In this document: positions 43,424 through 52,159 of the stretch, piece after piece
How positions within the stretch are numbered: position 1 is the first letter of the stretch
How the letters are laid out: each line of letters opens with the position of its first letter
NCBI GenBank assembly: GCA_937898685.1
Contig: CALEJT010000078.1
Coordinates: 4,918-68,917 of the forward strand
Source: an uncultured Gammaproteobacteria bacterium
GTDB taxonomy: Bacteria > Pseudomonadota > Gammaproteobacteria > Pseudomonadales > Pseudohongiellaceae
Direction: 5' to 3'
Length of the DNA stretch: 64,000 nucleotides
Made by a program: the position numbers and the translations under genes
Notes under the pieces: model-generated
Database searches by the model: none
The model's input: the letters and a program-made list of their open reading frames with translations, nothing else
Told to the model about the DNA's origin: nothing

Positions 43424-43861
43424 TCACTCGACGGTGATGGAAACGCGACCGCTGCGCTTGGCGAACTTCCAACCTTCGGCGGTGCGCACGAAGCTGTCGT
43501 AGTACTCCCCTACCAAACGCACCGGATTGGCCTTGAAGCCGAACTTGGCTGGCGTATCCGGGTTGGCGCTGAACTGTGTCACATAGGAAATCGCGGTAGC
43601 GTGATCGGCATCCTGCACCTCGACCACGGTGTTGGTGACGAGATGCCGCGTGACCTTGCCACCCGGTCTGCTGACGAAGGATTCCAGAATCTCGGCACGA
43701 CCCACGATGTAGTCATCCGGCGCGGTCGGACGCGCGAAGGCGCCATCCTCGGCAAAGAGTTCCACCAATTTTTCGTATTCGCCCATGTCGTTGTAGAGCG
43801 CGAAACGGTGGATCAGACGGATGCAGGCTTGTTCGATGGCGTCGATGTCGAGAGTGCTCAT
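43424..43861 (-). CDS. SnoaL/NTF2-like fold protein
   Basis: A 145-residue protein with the alpha+beta cone fold of SnoaL-like proteins. It starts MSTLDIDAIEQACIRLIHRFALY, with ELFAEDGAFARPTAPDDY, the RHLVTNTVVEV strand and GEYYDSFVRTAEGWKFAKR. Members act as isomerases, hydratases or ligand binders, and no catalytic residues can be assigned here. The start is ATG 43861; the frame runs 148 codons further upstream into uppP and this is rejected. It lies 29 bases after uppP. Confidence 0.8.
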   Translation of the reverse strand: MSTLDIDAIEQACIRLIHRFALYNDMGEYEKLVELFAEDGAFARPTAPDDYIVGRAEILESFVSRPGGKVTRHLVTNTVVEVQDADHATAISYVTQFSANPDTPAKFGFKANPVRLVGEYYDSFVRTAEGWKFAKRSGRVSITVE

Positions 43862-43890
43862 GTGTTCCTCGTGCGTGTGACGTAAGGCCG

Positions 43891-44694
43891 TCAGAGCACC
43901 CACACCCACAGTCCTATGCCCAGCAACAGACGGTAGATGACGAAGGGCGTGAAGCCCATGCGGCCGATGATGCTCAGAAAATAATGGATGCAGCAGTAGG
44001 CGAACAAGCCGGACACCACCGCTCCGTAAGCCAGCTCCGCCCAGTCGACCGCACTTTCCTCGAAGAGATCCAGCACCAACAGCGACGCAGCGGCAGCGGT
44101 GACCGGAATCGACAGCAGGAACGAAAAGCGCGAAGCATCGACGCGGTTGAGGCCGCAGAACAGCGCTGCAGTCATGGTGATGCCCGAACGTGATACACCG
44201 GGAATCAACGCGATTGCCTGCGCGAGACCGATGATCAACGCGATGCGCCAACCGAGATCCGCCATGGTGAGCTCGTTGCGATGCGCGCGACGATCCGCCC
44301 ACCACAGGAGCAAACCGAACAGGATGGTGGTCGTCGCGATGACATGGCCATCACGCAATACGTCCTCGATGTAGGACTTGAACAACCCGCCCACGATCAC
44401 CACCGGCAAGGTTGCCAGCGCGAGCAGCGCTACCTGCTGCGCATCGCGATTCAATTCCTTGGCGCCAAGCGCCTGCAACGAACCGCTCGCCAGCTGCCAG
44501 AGATCACGTCTGAAGTAGAGCACCACGGCACAGAGCGTGCCAAGATGCACGGCGAGGTCGAAGCTCAAACCCTGGTCGGGCCAACCGAGCAACACGGAAG
44601 GCAGGATCAAGTGGGCAGAGCTGGAGATGGGAAGGAATTCGGTGAGGCCTTGGATGAGTGCCAACACCGTGGCACGAACGATATCGAAGTTCAA
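43891..44694 (-). CDS. uppP: Undecaprenyl-diphosphatase UppP (BacA)
   Basis: A 267-residue polytopic inner-membrane phosphatase recycling the cell-wall lipid carrier. The family signature IQGLTEFLPISSSAHLIL is at about residue 14, and the second motif PGVSRSGITMTAALFCGL is present, with about eight membrane helices. The start is TTG at 44694, overlapping the tsaB stop (TTGA), giving MNFDIVRATVLALIQG, aligned with relatives. No ATG is suitable. Translational coupling to tsaB is likely. Confidence 0.95.
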   Translation of the reverse strand: MNFDIVRATVLALIQGLTEFLPISSSAHLILPSVLLGWPDQGLSFDLAVHLGTLCAVVLYFRRDLWQLASGSLQALGAKELNRDAQQVALLALATLPVVIVGGLFKSYIEDVLRDGHVIATTTILFGLLLWWADRRAHRNELTMADLGWRIALIIGLAQAIALIPGVSRSGITMTAALFCGLNRVDASRFSFLLSIPVTAAAASLLVLDLFEESAVDWAELAYGAVVSGLFAYCCIHYFLSIIGRMGFTPFVIYRLLLGIGLWVWVL

Positions 44695-45374
44695 AGTGGC
44701 ACCTTCACGACCTGATCACGCAAATAGAGTGGTTCGACCTCCTGCGCCGCCACTCGTACACCCTGCGCGAACTGCACTGCGGCGATGTGGGCGATGGCGC
44801 CGGCGCGTGGATGTTCGTCCGGCAGACGAACCGCAATGCGCTCCTTCAAGGCCGCCGGAAAGCGTTGCTCGAACGCGAGGCCACTGCCCACTGCCACCAC
44901 GGATCCGGTGAACGCGGCTTGCAGGGAAATCGCTTCCGGCGCGGAGAGCTGTTCGAGGCCGAGGCAACGCGGCAAGGGTTCGTCCGTGACGAACTGAGCC
45001 CAATAGACTTCGTCGATGCGCGCATCGATGACGCTGAAGATCGGACGTCCCGCCGCCACTTCACGCACCTGCCAGGCGAGTGCGGCCAGGGTCGACACCG
45101 GCACCACCGGTAGGTCGGCGGCGTAGGCCAAACCTTGTGTGACACCGGCGGCGATGCGCAGTCCCGTGAAGGAACCGGGACCGCGGCCGAAGGCGATGGC
45201 GTCGAGCTTGTCGAAGTCGAGTGAGAGTTCCTGCATCAAGCCCTGCACCATGGGCAGCAGGGACTGCGCATGCTGGCGGGGGATCACTGCGAAACGTTCA
45301 TGCAGTTCGCCGTCGATGAGTACGGCGCAGGAACAGGCATCAGTGGAAGTATCGAGGGCAAGAATGGTGGACAT
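44691..45374 (-). CDS. tsaB: tRNA threonylcarbamoyladenosine protein TsaB
   Basis: A 227-residue ASKHA-fold protein, partner of TsaD and TsaE in making t6A37 on ANN-decoding tRNAs. It starts MSTILALDTSTDACS and shows the family segment AFGRGPGSFTGLRIA and FSVIDARIDEVYWAQF. The start ATG 45374 was chosen by homology; an 11-codon extension is rejected. It overlaps uppP by four bases. Confidence 0.95.
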   Translation of the reverse strand: MSTILALDTSTDACSCAVLIDGELHERFAVIPRQHAQSLLPMVQGLMQELSLDFDKLDAIAFGRGPGSFTGLRIAAGVTQGLAYAADLPVVPVSTLAALAWQVREVAAGRPIFSVIDARIDEVYWAQFVTDEPLPRCLGLEQLSAPEAISLQAAFTGSVVAVGSGLAFEQRFPAALKERIAVRLPDEHPRAGAIAHIAAVQFAQGVRVAAQEVEPLYLRDQVVKVPL

Positions 45375-45408
45375 GCAATGTGGATGCGGGCTTTTCAGAA
45401 GGCCCAAA

Positions 45409-45441
45409 GAAAAATCCCCCGAAGCGAACTCCGGGGGATTA
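45409..45441 (-). terminator. Intrinsic terminator of the histone-like gene
   Basis: AATCCCCCG pairs with CGGGGGATT around a ten-base loop. On the minus strand it is followed by TTTTTCTTT. It lies about 84 bases past the stop of the Lys/Ala-rich gene and before tsaB. Confidence 0.85.
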
Positions 45442-45523
45442 TAAGCCGATCAGTGGCGAGGTAAAGGAAGGCTCCTCACACGACTGCTCTATTGACCGAG
45501 GACCCGATCAATAGTTACGGCTC

Positions 45524-46741
45524 TCACTTTTTGGCTGCTGCTTTTTTCTTCGCGGCGGCTTTTTTCTTGGCCGGCGCTTTTTTCGCTACAGCTTTCTTGG
45601 CCGTTGCCTTTTTGGCTACCGCCTTTTTGGCGACTGCCTTTTTAGCGACCTTTTTCTTCGGTGCTTTCTTGGCTACGGCTTTTTTAGCTGCTGCTTTTTT
45701 GGCAGGTGCTTTTTTGGCTGCCGCCTTTTTCTTGGCGGGAGCTTTCTTAGCTACCTTCTTGGCTGCTGCTCCGGCTGCCATTGCGGCTTTTTTGGCTGCC
45801 GCTTTTTTCTTGGCTGGAGCTTTTTTGGCTACTTTCTTGGCCGGTGCCTTTTTGGCTGCTGCTTTCTTGGCGGGTGCCTTCTTAGCTACAGCTTTCTTGG
45901 CTACGGCTTTCTTGGCGGGTGCCTTTTTGGCTACTGCTTTCTTGGCAGGTGCCTTCTTGGCTGTTTTTTTGGCTGCTGCGGGTTTTGCTGCTTTGGCTGC
46001 TTTTTTCATAGTAGCTATGTTTCCTCCGGCTTTATTAGCTTTGCTGCTTGCTTGCTTAAAGCCTTTCTGGCGTCTAACTGCTGCCTTGCGGGCGGCCAGT
46101 CGGGCCTTCGTTGCTGCTTTTTTAACTGCCAGTCGAGCCTTGATCTTTGCCTTGGCAAGGAGCTTTTTGGCTCTTTCCTTGGCGCGAATCGCAGCCTTTC
46201 TGGCTCTAGCTTTGGCCAAGGCTGCTGCTTTGGCGGCGGCGGCCTTGGCCTTGGCATTCGCTTTTTTTCTGGCCTGAGCTGCTTTGGCAGCTTCTTGTTT
46301 GACCTTACGAGCCAGTTTTCGTGCGTCTGACTTTTGGCGCTTCTTGAGCCAAAGTGCCAGAAACCGAGCCTGCGCTTTCTTCAGCGCCTGCTCCCGGCGT
46401 TTGTTCAAGGTTTCCTTATAAATAGCTACGGCCCGTTCCTGGGCACGAATGGTCGCTGCTGTGGCTTCGCTGGAAATGGCATCGGCCAAGGCTTTCGCCG
46501 CTTGAGCCTCCGCCTTCCGGGCGGCACGCAAGTCGGCCGATACTTTTCTGAGCACCGCCCTTTGTTTCTTGAGGGCAGCCGTCCCCGATGTTTGCAACAG
46601 CTCATCCGTCGCGTAGCGGACCTGCTTCTCCAAACGGGCCGTTTGACGTTGAGCCTGTGCCAGAGTCGCTCTGGCTTTCCTGACCAATGGCATTGCCCGG
46701 CGGCCAGGCCTATTTCCGGTTTGCGTCGACGCTTTCACCAT
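45524..46741 (-). CDS. Histone H1/AlgP-like Lys-Ala-rich protein
   Basis: A 405-residue highly basic protein. Residues 1-120 are charged and helical (LAQAQRQTARLEKQV, likely coiled coil). Residues 120-235 are Lys/Arg/Ala-rich. From about 240 to the end it is a repeat of KKAPAKKA/KKAVAKKA units with Pro, as in the C-terminal tail of eukaryotic H1 and Pseudomonas AlgP. Such proteins bind and compact DNA; AlgP regulates alginate genes. It may start at ATG 46741 or at M17 (MPLVRKARATLAQ). The DNA of the tail (about 45530-45990) is itself repetitive and prone to length change. Confidence 0.8.
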   Translation of the reverse strand: MVKASTQTGNRPGRRAMPLVRKARATLAQAQRQTARLEKQVRYATDELLQTSGTAALKKQRAVLRKVSADLRAARKAEAQAAKALADAISSEATAATIRAQERAVAIYKETLNKRREQALKKAQARFLALWLKKRQKSDARKLARKVKQEAAKAAQARKKANAKAKAAAAKAAALAKARARKAAIRAKERAKKLLAKAKIKARLAVKKAATKARLAARKAAVRRQKGFKQASSKANKAGGNIATMKKAAKAAKPAAAKKTAKKAPAKKAVAKKAPAKKAVAKKAVAKKAPAKKAAAKKAPAKKVAKKAPAKKKAAAKKAAMAAGAAAKKVAKKAPAKKKAAAKKAPAKKAAAKKAVAKKAPKKKVAKKAVAKKAVAKKATAKKAVAKKAPAKKKAAAKKKAAAKK

Positions 46742-47043
46742 GTATCCAGAGGTAGTTCGTCACCTGCACGGTTATCGAGCCTTTCGCTCCTCCGCAGCTC
46801 CCCCAACGGGCGCCTCGGTGGAACGGCCTCACAGTGAAAAGCCGGTAACTCTCGATTCCTTCTTCGCTGGAGCCTGTGAACTCCGGCGTGATACCGACCT
46901 TCTACTTCGACCTTCAGACTTCGCTTTCGGAAGTCGTGCTTCACAAACTACGGAAGCGGTACTGCAACCAAAGCTGTCGCGATTCGCATTTCGTTCGACG
47001 TCGTACTTTTCGTTTCGGCTCGCACTCGCACTTCTCGTATCGT

Positions 47044-47152
47044 GTTTCGTACTGCCGTTTCGTACTGCGTCGCTCGCGCTTCGCTCACTGACCTCTCTTC
47101 GAACTTCACCTCTCGGTTCACTTTCCAGTTCACCTTCCAGTTCACTTCGAAG
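47044..47152. repeat. Short tandem repeats (13-bp x2, 12-bp x4)
   Basis: Two 13-base units (47044-47056 and 47057-47069) differ at one position. Four 12-base units (47105-47116, 47117-47128, 47129-47140, 47141-47152) share TTCAC and vary at the end. Both lie in the gene-free region. Confidence 0.75.
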
Positions 47153-47363
47153 TTCTCGCCGAGCTCTCTTTCGAATCGTTGTTCGTGAGAGAGTCACTTC
47201 ATCGTCGTCGTTGTTCTTCGCTCTTACTCACTCATCGCATCGCGTGGTGGAGTCGAAGCATCGACATGCGAGACGCCAGTGCAATTGGCGCGCACCTTAT
47301 CACACTCATTTCAAAGTGTTCAATACGGCTGTCAAGAGGGGATTCAAAAATGGGAAGAGGTGC

Positions 47364-47394
47364 AACGCGCATGCGACGTCGTCACATGCGCGTT
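47364..47394 (-). terminator. Hairpin after adk
   Basis: AACGCGCATG and CATGCGCGTT pair perfectly around an 11-base loop, six bases past the adk stop. No immediate U-tract follows on the minus strand; TTTTTG comes about 20 bases later. It is probably the 3' hairpin of the adk message. Confidence 0.5.
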
Positions 47395-47399
47395 CTAAC

Positions 47400-48053
47400 T
47401 CACTTGCGTTCGAGCAAAGAGACGAGCGTGTTCTTGATGACGTCGATGTCGCCAACACCACTCACGGAGATGAAACGCAGAGAAGGTTCTCTATTGGAAT
47501 AATCCTTGTAGAAGTCCACCAGCGGTTTGGTGTGCGAGTGGTAGACCTCGAGACGCTTGCGAACGGTCTCTTCCTTGTCGTCGTCACGCTGGATCAGCGG
47601 TTCGCCCGTAATGTCGTCTTTTCCCGGGTTTTTCGGGGGTTTGTTGTCGACGTGGTAGACACGTCCGGACTCCGGATGCACGCGACGGCCGCTCAGTCGA
47701 CGCACGATTTCATCGTCCGGCACATCGATCTCGAGCACGACGTCGATGTCGATGCCGGCGTCGATCAGAGCCTGGGCTTGAGGGATGGTGCGCGGGAAGC
47801 CATCAAACAGGAAGCCACCGTCACAGTCGCTCTGACGGATGCGATCCTTGATCAGCGAAATGATGATGTCGTCGGTTACCAGTCCACCGCTCTCCATCAC
47901 CGACTTCACCTGCTGCCCCAAAGGAGTGCCTGCCTTCACTGCGGCACGCAACATGTCGCCAGTGGAAATCTGTGGGATGCCATACAGTCCCTTGAGGAAT
48001 TCCGCCTGCGTCCCTTTGCCAGCACCTGGCGCCCCAAGCAAAATGATTCTCAT
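47400..48053 (-). CDS. adk: Adenylate kinase
   Basis: A 217-residue long-type adenylate kinase balancing AMP, ADP and ATP. It has the P-loop GAPGAGKGTQAEF, FDGFPRTIPQAQAL, and the LID domain with RRVHPESGRVYHV without zinc cysteines, as in E. coli. The start MRIILLGAPG is ATG 48053. It is transcribed in the same direction as mazG but 153 bases after it. Confidence 0.98.
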   Translation of the reverse strand: MRIILLGAPGAGKGTQAEFLKGLYGIPQISTGDMLRAAVKAGTPLGQQVKSVMESGGLVTDDIIISLIKDRIRQSDCDGGFLFDGFPRTIPQAQALIDAGIDIDVVLEIDVPDDEIVRRLSGRRVHPESGRVYHVDNKPPKNPGKDDITGEPLIQRDDDKEETVRKRLEVYHSHTKPLVDFYKDYSNREPSLRFISVSGVGDIDVIKNTLVSLLERK

Positions 48054-48206
48054 CTGTTCTCTCCGAGGTCGTGCTCTTTGCGTTACGGCAGAGCAACTTG
48101 TTGGTGGTTGATTAGGAGTCCAATGGACTCGTCCGTACCCCTCCGTCGTGCAAGCGGCACCTTACACGTTTGTAATACCCCCCTCAAGGCGCGGAGCCCC
48201 GAGAAT

Positions 48207-49031
48207 TCAAGGTATTTCTGCGTTCTTGACCCGTTGCCAGTAGGCATCGAGCGCTGCTGCATCACAGTCTTGTAGCTGCTTTCCATCGGCCGCGCACAGT
48301 GCTTCGAGCGCACGTACGCGACGTTCGAACTTGCGGTTCGCCGCACGCAGCGCAGCTTCCGCATCGATGTTCAGATGGCGACCGAGATTCACTACCGTGA
48401 ACAAGAGGTCACCGAATTCTTCCGCCATCTCTTCTTGCGCGTTCTGCGCCATGGCGGCTTTGAGTTCACTCAACTCTTCCTCGAGTTTGCCGATCACTTC
48501 CTCGGCCTGCGACCAGTCCAAACCGTGACGGCTGACACGTTTTTGCAATTTGGTTGCGCGCAGAAGCGCGCTCAGCGCCAGGGGGATGTCGGCGAGGATG
48601 CTCGGATCGCGCTTCGCCTGCCGCTCACCGGCCTTGATGTCTTCCCATTGTTTGCTGACTCCTTCCGCATCGATCTCGGGTTTGCGCCCGAAACTTGCGA
48701 GCGTCGCTTCGGGAAAGACGTGGGGATGACGGCGCAGCAGCTTGTCGGAGATGAGACGCGCGATCGTGTCGAAGTCGAACTTGCCTGCTTCCTTGCCGAG
48801 GCGCGCGTAGAAGACGACCTGGAACAGCAGGTCGCCGAGTTCTTCCGGCAGGTGGTCGAAGTCGCCACGCTCGATGGTGTCGAGCACCTCATAGGTTTCT
48901 TCGAGCGTGTGCGGCGCGATGGTGGCGAAGCTCTGTTGTAGATCCCAGGGACAGCCGAGCGTCGGGTGACGGAGGCAGTCCATGATGCGTAACAACTCTT
49001 CCATGGCTGCGGATCGGTTGGTCTCGCTCAT
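48207..49031 (-). CDS. mazG: Nucleoside triphosphate pyrophosphohydrolase MazG
   Basis: A 274-residue two-domain MazG that hydrolyses NTPs to NMPs and pyrophosphate, lowering (p)ppGpp and removing damaged nucleotides. Both MazG repeats carry the metal-binding ExxE pattern: LEETYEVLDTIERGD with LPEELGDLLFQVVF, and KLEEELSELKAAMA with EMAEEFGDLLFTVVNL. It lies 27 bases after rlmD. relA, often between these genes, is absent. Confidence 0.96.
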   Translation of the reverse strand: MSETNRSAAMEELLRIMDCLRHPTLGCPWDLQQSFATIAPHTLEETYEVLDTIERGDFDHLPEELGDLLFQVVFYARLGKEAGKFDFDTIARLISDKLLRRHPHVFPEATLASFGRKPEIDAEGVSKQWEDIKAGERQAKRDPSILADIPLALSALLRATKLQKRVSRHGLDWSQAEEVIGKLEEELSELKAAMAQNAQEEMAEEFGDLLFTVVNLGRHLNIDAEAALRAANRKFERRVRALEALCAADGKQLQDCDAAALDAYWQRVKNAEIP

Positions 49032-49058
49032 GCGTCTGCCTCCTCGTTCCTCTGCATC

Positions 49059-50411
49059 TCAGCGGCGCGGTAGGAACAGCGCCATTGCCTCGACATGACT
49101 GGTGTGGGGAAACATGTCCATGGCTCCCGCGGCGGCGAGTTCATAACCATGGGCGTGCAACACTCCGGCGTCGCGCGCCAGCGTTGCCGGGTTGCAGGAT
49201 ACGTAGACGATGCGGGTCGGGCGTGCGGCGATCACCGCCGGCAACACTTCCAATGCACCAGAGCGTGGCGGATCGAGTAGAACCTTGTCGAAACCCTGCA
49301 GCAACCACGGATGCGTTTGCGGCGGCAGACTGAGATCGGCGCAGCGGAAGGAAACGTTGGTCAAGCCATTGCGCGCAGCATTTTCGTTGCCGCGATGCAC
49401 CATTGTCTCCACGCCCTCGACACCGAGCACTTCGCGTGCCTTGGTCGCCAACGGCAAGGTGAAGTTGCCCAGACCACAGAAGAGATCCAGCACCTTGTCG
49501 GTGGGCTGCGGATCGAGCAGACGCACCGCCTGTTCCAGCATCATGCGGTTGATGCCGGCATTCACCTGGGTGAAGTCGAGCGGATGGAAGGCTAGTTCCA
49601 AATCGAAGGCAGGCAGACGGTAGTAGAGACGTTCCGGCCCCTCCGCCGGATGCAACTTGTGTACGCTCTCGGGGCCCTTCGGCTGTAGGTAGAAGCTGAG
49701 GTCGTGCTGCGTGGCGAAGGCCACCAGCTTGTCACGATCGCCAGCCGACAGCGGTTGCAGATGGCGCAGCACCAGCGCCGTGTGTTCGGGCGTATCGGGA
49801 TCGCCGAGTGCCACTTCCACCTGCGGCACGGTTTCGCGTGCGTCCATGCCGGAGATGAGTTCTTCCAGCGCCGGCAACAGCGTGCCGACCCGCGGATCGA
49901 GCACGGCGCAGCTGTCCATGTCGGTGATGTAGTTGCTGTGACGTTCACGGAAACCGATCAATACCCGCCCCTTCTTCGGCACGTAACGCACTGCCAGACG
50001 CGCCTTGCGGCGATAGCCGAGCACCTCGCCGCTCAGGACCGGCAAACGTTCGTAATCGGCGAGTCCGGTTTCGTGATGCAGGCGGTCGTGCAACGCCGCT
50101 TCCTTGAAACGCAGCTGCGCTTGCGGTGCCAGGTGCTGCAGGCTGCAACCACCGCACTGCGTGAAATGTGGGCAAGGTGGAGTCACGCGTTCGGGGGATG
50201 CGGTGAGCACCTCCAAGGTCTTGGCTTCGGCATAGCTGCCGCGCTGACTGGTGAGCTGCGCCTGCACGCTTTCACCGGTGAGTGCGCCTTCGACGAAGAC
50301 GATGCGGCCATCGAGGTGCGCGATGCCACGCCCTTCGTGACTGAGACGGTCGATATCGAGACGGAACGGCTCGGCGGACGGCTTGCCGCGTGAACGATGA
50401 TTGCGTCGCAT
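49059..50411 (-). CDS. rlmD: 23S rRNA (uracil-1939-C5)-methyltransferase RlmD
   Basis: A 450-residue enzyme with an N-terminal TRAM domain (LDIDRLSHEGRGIAHL). A [4Fe-4S] cluster is bound by CPHFTQCGGC and Cys of DMDSCAVLDP. The SAM domain shows DLFCGLGNFTLPLA, and the catalytic nucleophile is in VYVSCNPATLARD. The start MRRNHRSRGK is ATG 50411, six bases after cysM. The length is slightly above E. coli (433). Confidence 0.97.
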   Translation of the reverse strand: MRRNHRSRGKPSAEPFRLDIDRLSHEGRGIAHLDGRIVFVEGALTGESVQAQLTSQRGSYAEAKTLEVLTASPERVTPPCPHFTQCGGCSLQHLAPQAQLRFKEAALHDRLHHETGLADYERLPVLSGEVLGYRRKARLAVRYVPKKGRVLIGFRERHSNYITDMDSCAVLDPRVGTLLPALEELISGMDARETVPQVEVALGDPDTPEHTALVLRHLQPLSAGDRDKLVAFATQHDLSFYLQPKGPESVHKLHPAEGPERLYYRLPAFDLELAFHPLDFTQVNAGINRMMLEQAVRLLDPQPTDKVLDLFCGLGNFTLPLATKAREVLGVEGVETMVHRGNENAARNGLTNVSFRCADLSLPPQTHPWLLQGFDKVLLDPPRSGALEVLPAVIAARPTRIVYVSCNPATLARDAGVLHAHGYELAAAGAMDMFPHTSHVEAMALFLPRR

Positions 50412-50416
50412 GCTTG

Positions 50417-51337
50417 TTACCGGCTGAACACGCCGGTGGAGAGATAACGGTCGCCGCGATCACAGATGATGGCCACGATGACGGCATCGCGCACGGTCTT
50501 CGCCAGTTCGAGCGAGGCGAATACCGCACCGCCGGAAGAGACGCCGCAGCAGATGCCCTCTTCGCGCGCGAGCGCCTTCATGGTGGCTTCGGCATCGGCC
50601 TGCGCAATATCGATGATGCGATCGACGCGTTCACGTTCGAAGATGCGCGGCAGATAGGCTTCGGGCCAGCGGCGGATGCCGGGGATCTTGCTGCCTTCCT
50701 GCGGCTGCAGACCGATGATCTGAATGTTCGGATTCTGCTCCTTGAGGAAACGCGAGCAACCCATGATGGTGCCGGTGGTGCCCATCGAGCTGACGAAGTG
50801 GGTGATACGGCCCTGCGTGTCACGCCAGATTTCGGGACCGGTGTGTTCGTAGTGCGCGGCGTAGTTGTCGGGGTTGCCGAACTGATCCAGCACCTTGCCC
50901 TTGCCTTCCCGTTCCATCTGCTTGGCGAGATCGCGCGCACCTTCCATGCCTTCTTCCTCGCTCACCTCGATCAGGGTGGCGCCGTAGGCCGTCATGGCGT
51001 CCTTGCGTTCCTGGGTGGAGTTGTCGGGCATGATCAGGATCATGCGATAGCCCTTGATCGCCGCCACCATCGCCAGGGCGATGCCGGTATTGCCGCTGGT
51101 CGCTTCGATCAGCGTATCGCCCGGTTTGATCTCACCACGCGCTTCTGCCTTGGTGATCATGCTGAGCGCGGGGCGATCCTTCACGGAACCCGCCGGGTTG
51201 TTGCCTTCGAGTTTCACCAACACGGTGTTGGAAGCGTCGACTCCAAAGGCCTGCGGCAGACGCTGCAGACGTACCAGGGGCGTGTTGCCGACCATGGCTT
51301 CGATCGTGGGCCAGGGGTTGGGGGTGAAGTTTTGCAT
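50417..51337 (-). CDS. cysM: Cysteine synthase B
   Basis: A 306-residue PLP enzyme making cysteine from O-acetylserine and sulfide or thiosulfate. The PLP lysine is in NNPAGSVKDRPALSM; the phosphate-binding loop is EATSGNTGIALA; GTTGTIMG is present. It lacks the longer C-terminus of CysK and has the CysM-type length. It lies between recO and rlmD; pdxJ, which often follows recO, is absent. Confidence 0.95.
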   Translation of the reverse strand: MQNFTPNPWPTIEAMVGNTPLVRLQRLPQAFGVDASNTVLVKLEGNNPAGSVKDRPALSMITKAEARGEIKPGDTLIEATSGNTGIALAMVAAIKGYRMILIMPDNSTQERKDAMTAYGATLIEVSEEEGMEGARDLAKQMEREGKGKVLDQFGNPDNYAAHYEHTGPEIWRDTQGRITHFVSSMGTTGTIMGCSRFLKEQNPNIQIIGLQPQEGSKIPGIRRWPEAYLPRIFERERVDRIIDIAQADAEATMKALAREEGICCGVSSGGAVFASLELAKTVRDAVIVAIICDRGDRYLSTGVFSR

Positions 51338-51427
51338 CCCGATACCTACGCGGAGAAAGTCGCGAATTTTATAGAACCTGCCGCGAAATACCTAGGGATG
51401 CACTGGTTCGGTGTCGTTACGAGTCCG

Positions 51428-52150
51428 TCACAAGGGGCGGAACAACTCCCGGCTGGCCAGTTCGCGTTCGCCCAGATGTCGCGCAAGCAACTGACGCATC
51501 AGGCGTTTCGCCGTGCGCCGCGTCGCAGGTTCAGTGAAATCCCGCCGCGCGATGGCAAGCAGCTCGGCGCCACCGTACAACTGCTGTTCGCGACTCGAAC
51601 CTTCGAGCGCGAACTGGCGTACGAGGCCGGTGTCGGGATGGAGATAGTAATGAGCCTCGGCTTCGATCGGCTCACCGTGTTCGGCGTCGTGCATGAAGTC
51701 GATGCCATAGCCGAGCGTGTCCAACAGTTGCAATTCGAAGTTGCGCAGCGTGGCTTCGACGTCGTCGTTGCGTTCGAGCGCGCGCAGTGTGTGCTCGTAG
51801 TGATGGAAGAGATCCGGCTCCGCTTCCACGCCATGCACGAGGCGCGTCAGCAGTTCGTTGACGTACAGAGCAGAGAACAGCGCCGTACCACTCAGCATGA
51901 GCGCCGGGCCGTCCGCTTCCACTTGTTTGAGCGTGAGCAGGTCGGTCTTGCCGACCACGCTCACGCTCAAGGGCACGAAGGGTTGCAACAGCGCGCGCTT
52001 GGGGCTCTTGGCATTGCGTACGCCACGGGCGATGGCACTGAAGCGGCCTCGCTCCAGGCTGAAACAATCGAGCAGCAAGCTGGTTTCGCGAAATGGCCGG
52101 CTATGCAGGAGCCAGGCGCGGATCTTGTCGTCCGGCTGTTTGCTGGCCAT
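51428..52150 (-). CDS. recO: DNA repair protein RecO
   Basis: A 240-residue mediator that loads RecA with RecR at gaps. The N-terminal OB fold reads RAWLLHSRPFRETSLLLDCF, with ERGRFSAIARGVR. The C-terminal helical domain follows and, as in E. coli, has no zinc-finger cysteines. The start ATG 52150 lies nine bases after the era stop. Confidence 0.95.
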   Translation of the reverse strand: MASKQPDDKIRAWLLHSRPFRETSLLLDCFSLERGRFSAIARGVRNAKSPKRALLQPFVPLSVSVVGKTDLLTLKQVEADGPALMLSGTALFSALYVNELLTRLVHGVEAEPDLFHHYEHTLRALERNDDVEATLRNFELQLLDTLGYGIDFMHDAEHGEPIEAEAHYYLHPDTGLVRQFALEGSSREQQLYGGAELLAIARRDFTEPATRRTAKRLMRQLLARHLGERELASRELFRPL

Positions 52151-52159
52151 GGTAGGGCG

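Larger units (their letters stand above)
46742..47399. other. Repetitive pyrimidine-rich gene-free region upstream of the H1-like gene
   Basis: These 658 bases hold no gene I can accept. From about 46860 to 47230 the plus strand is rich in TTC/TCG words. It has two tandem arrays: GTTTCGTACTGC at 47044-47055 and 47057-47068 within a 13-base repeat, and four 12-base units starting TTCAC at 47105-47152. On the minus strand an open frame of 122 codons (46829-47197) reads a Glu/Arg/Ser-rich chain, but codon use and the absence of motifs argue against a real protein. It may be a long leader of the H1-like message. Confidence 0.5.

Noticed and set aside
43862..44305. N-terminal extension of the SnoaL-like gene
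   Set aside because: The extension lies inside uppP in another frame, and its sequence is low-grade.
45530..45990. Regular repeat resembling a CRISPR or satellite array
   Set aside because: Units are codon repeats of a Lys/Ala tail in frame; there are no constant repeats with unique spacers.
46829..47197. Minus-strand ORF of 122 codons in the repeat region
   Set aside because: Glu/Arg/Ser low complexity made by the tandem repeats; no supported start or family. Kept as an open question in the findings.
46740..48275. Plus-strand ORF of 511 codons across the gene-free region and adk
   Set aside because: Its second half is antisense to adk and mazG; the first half is low complexity, with no motif or ribosome-binding site.
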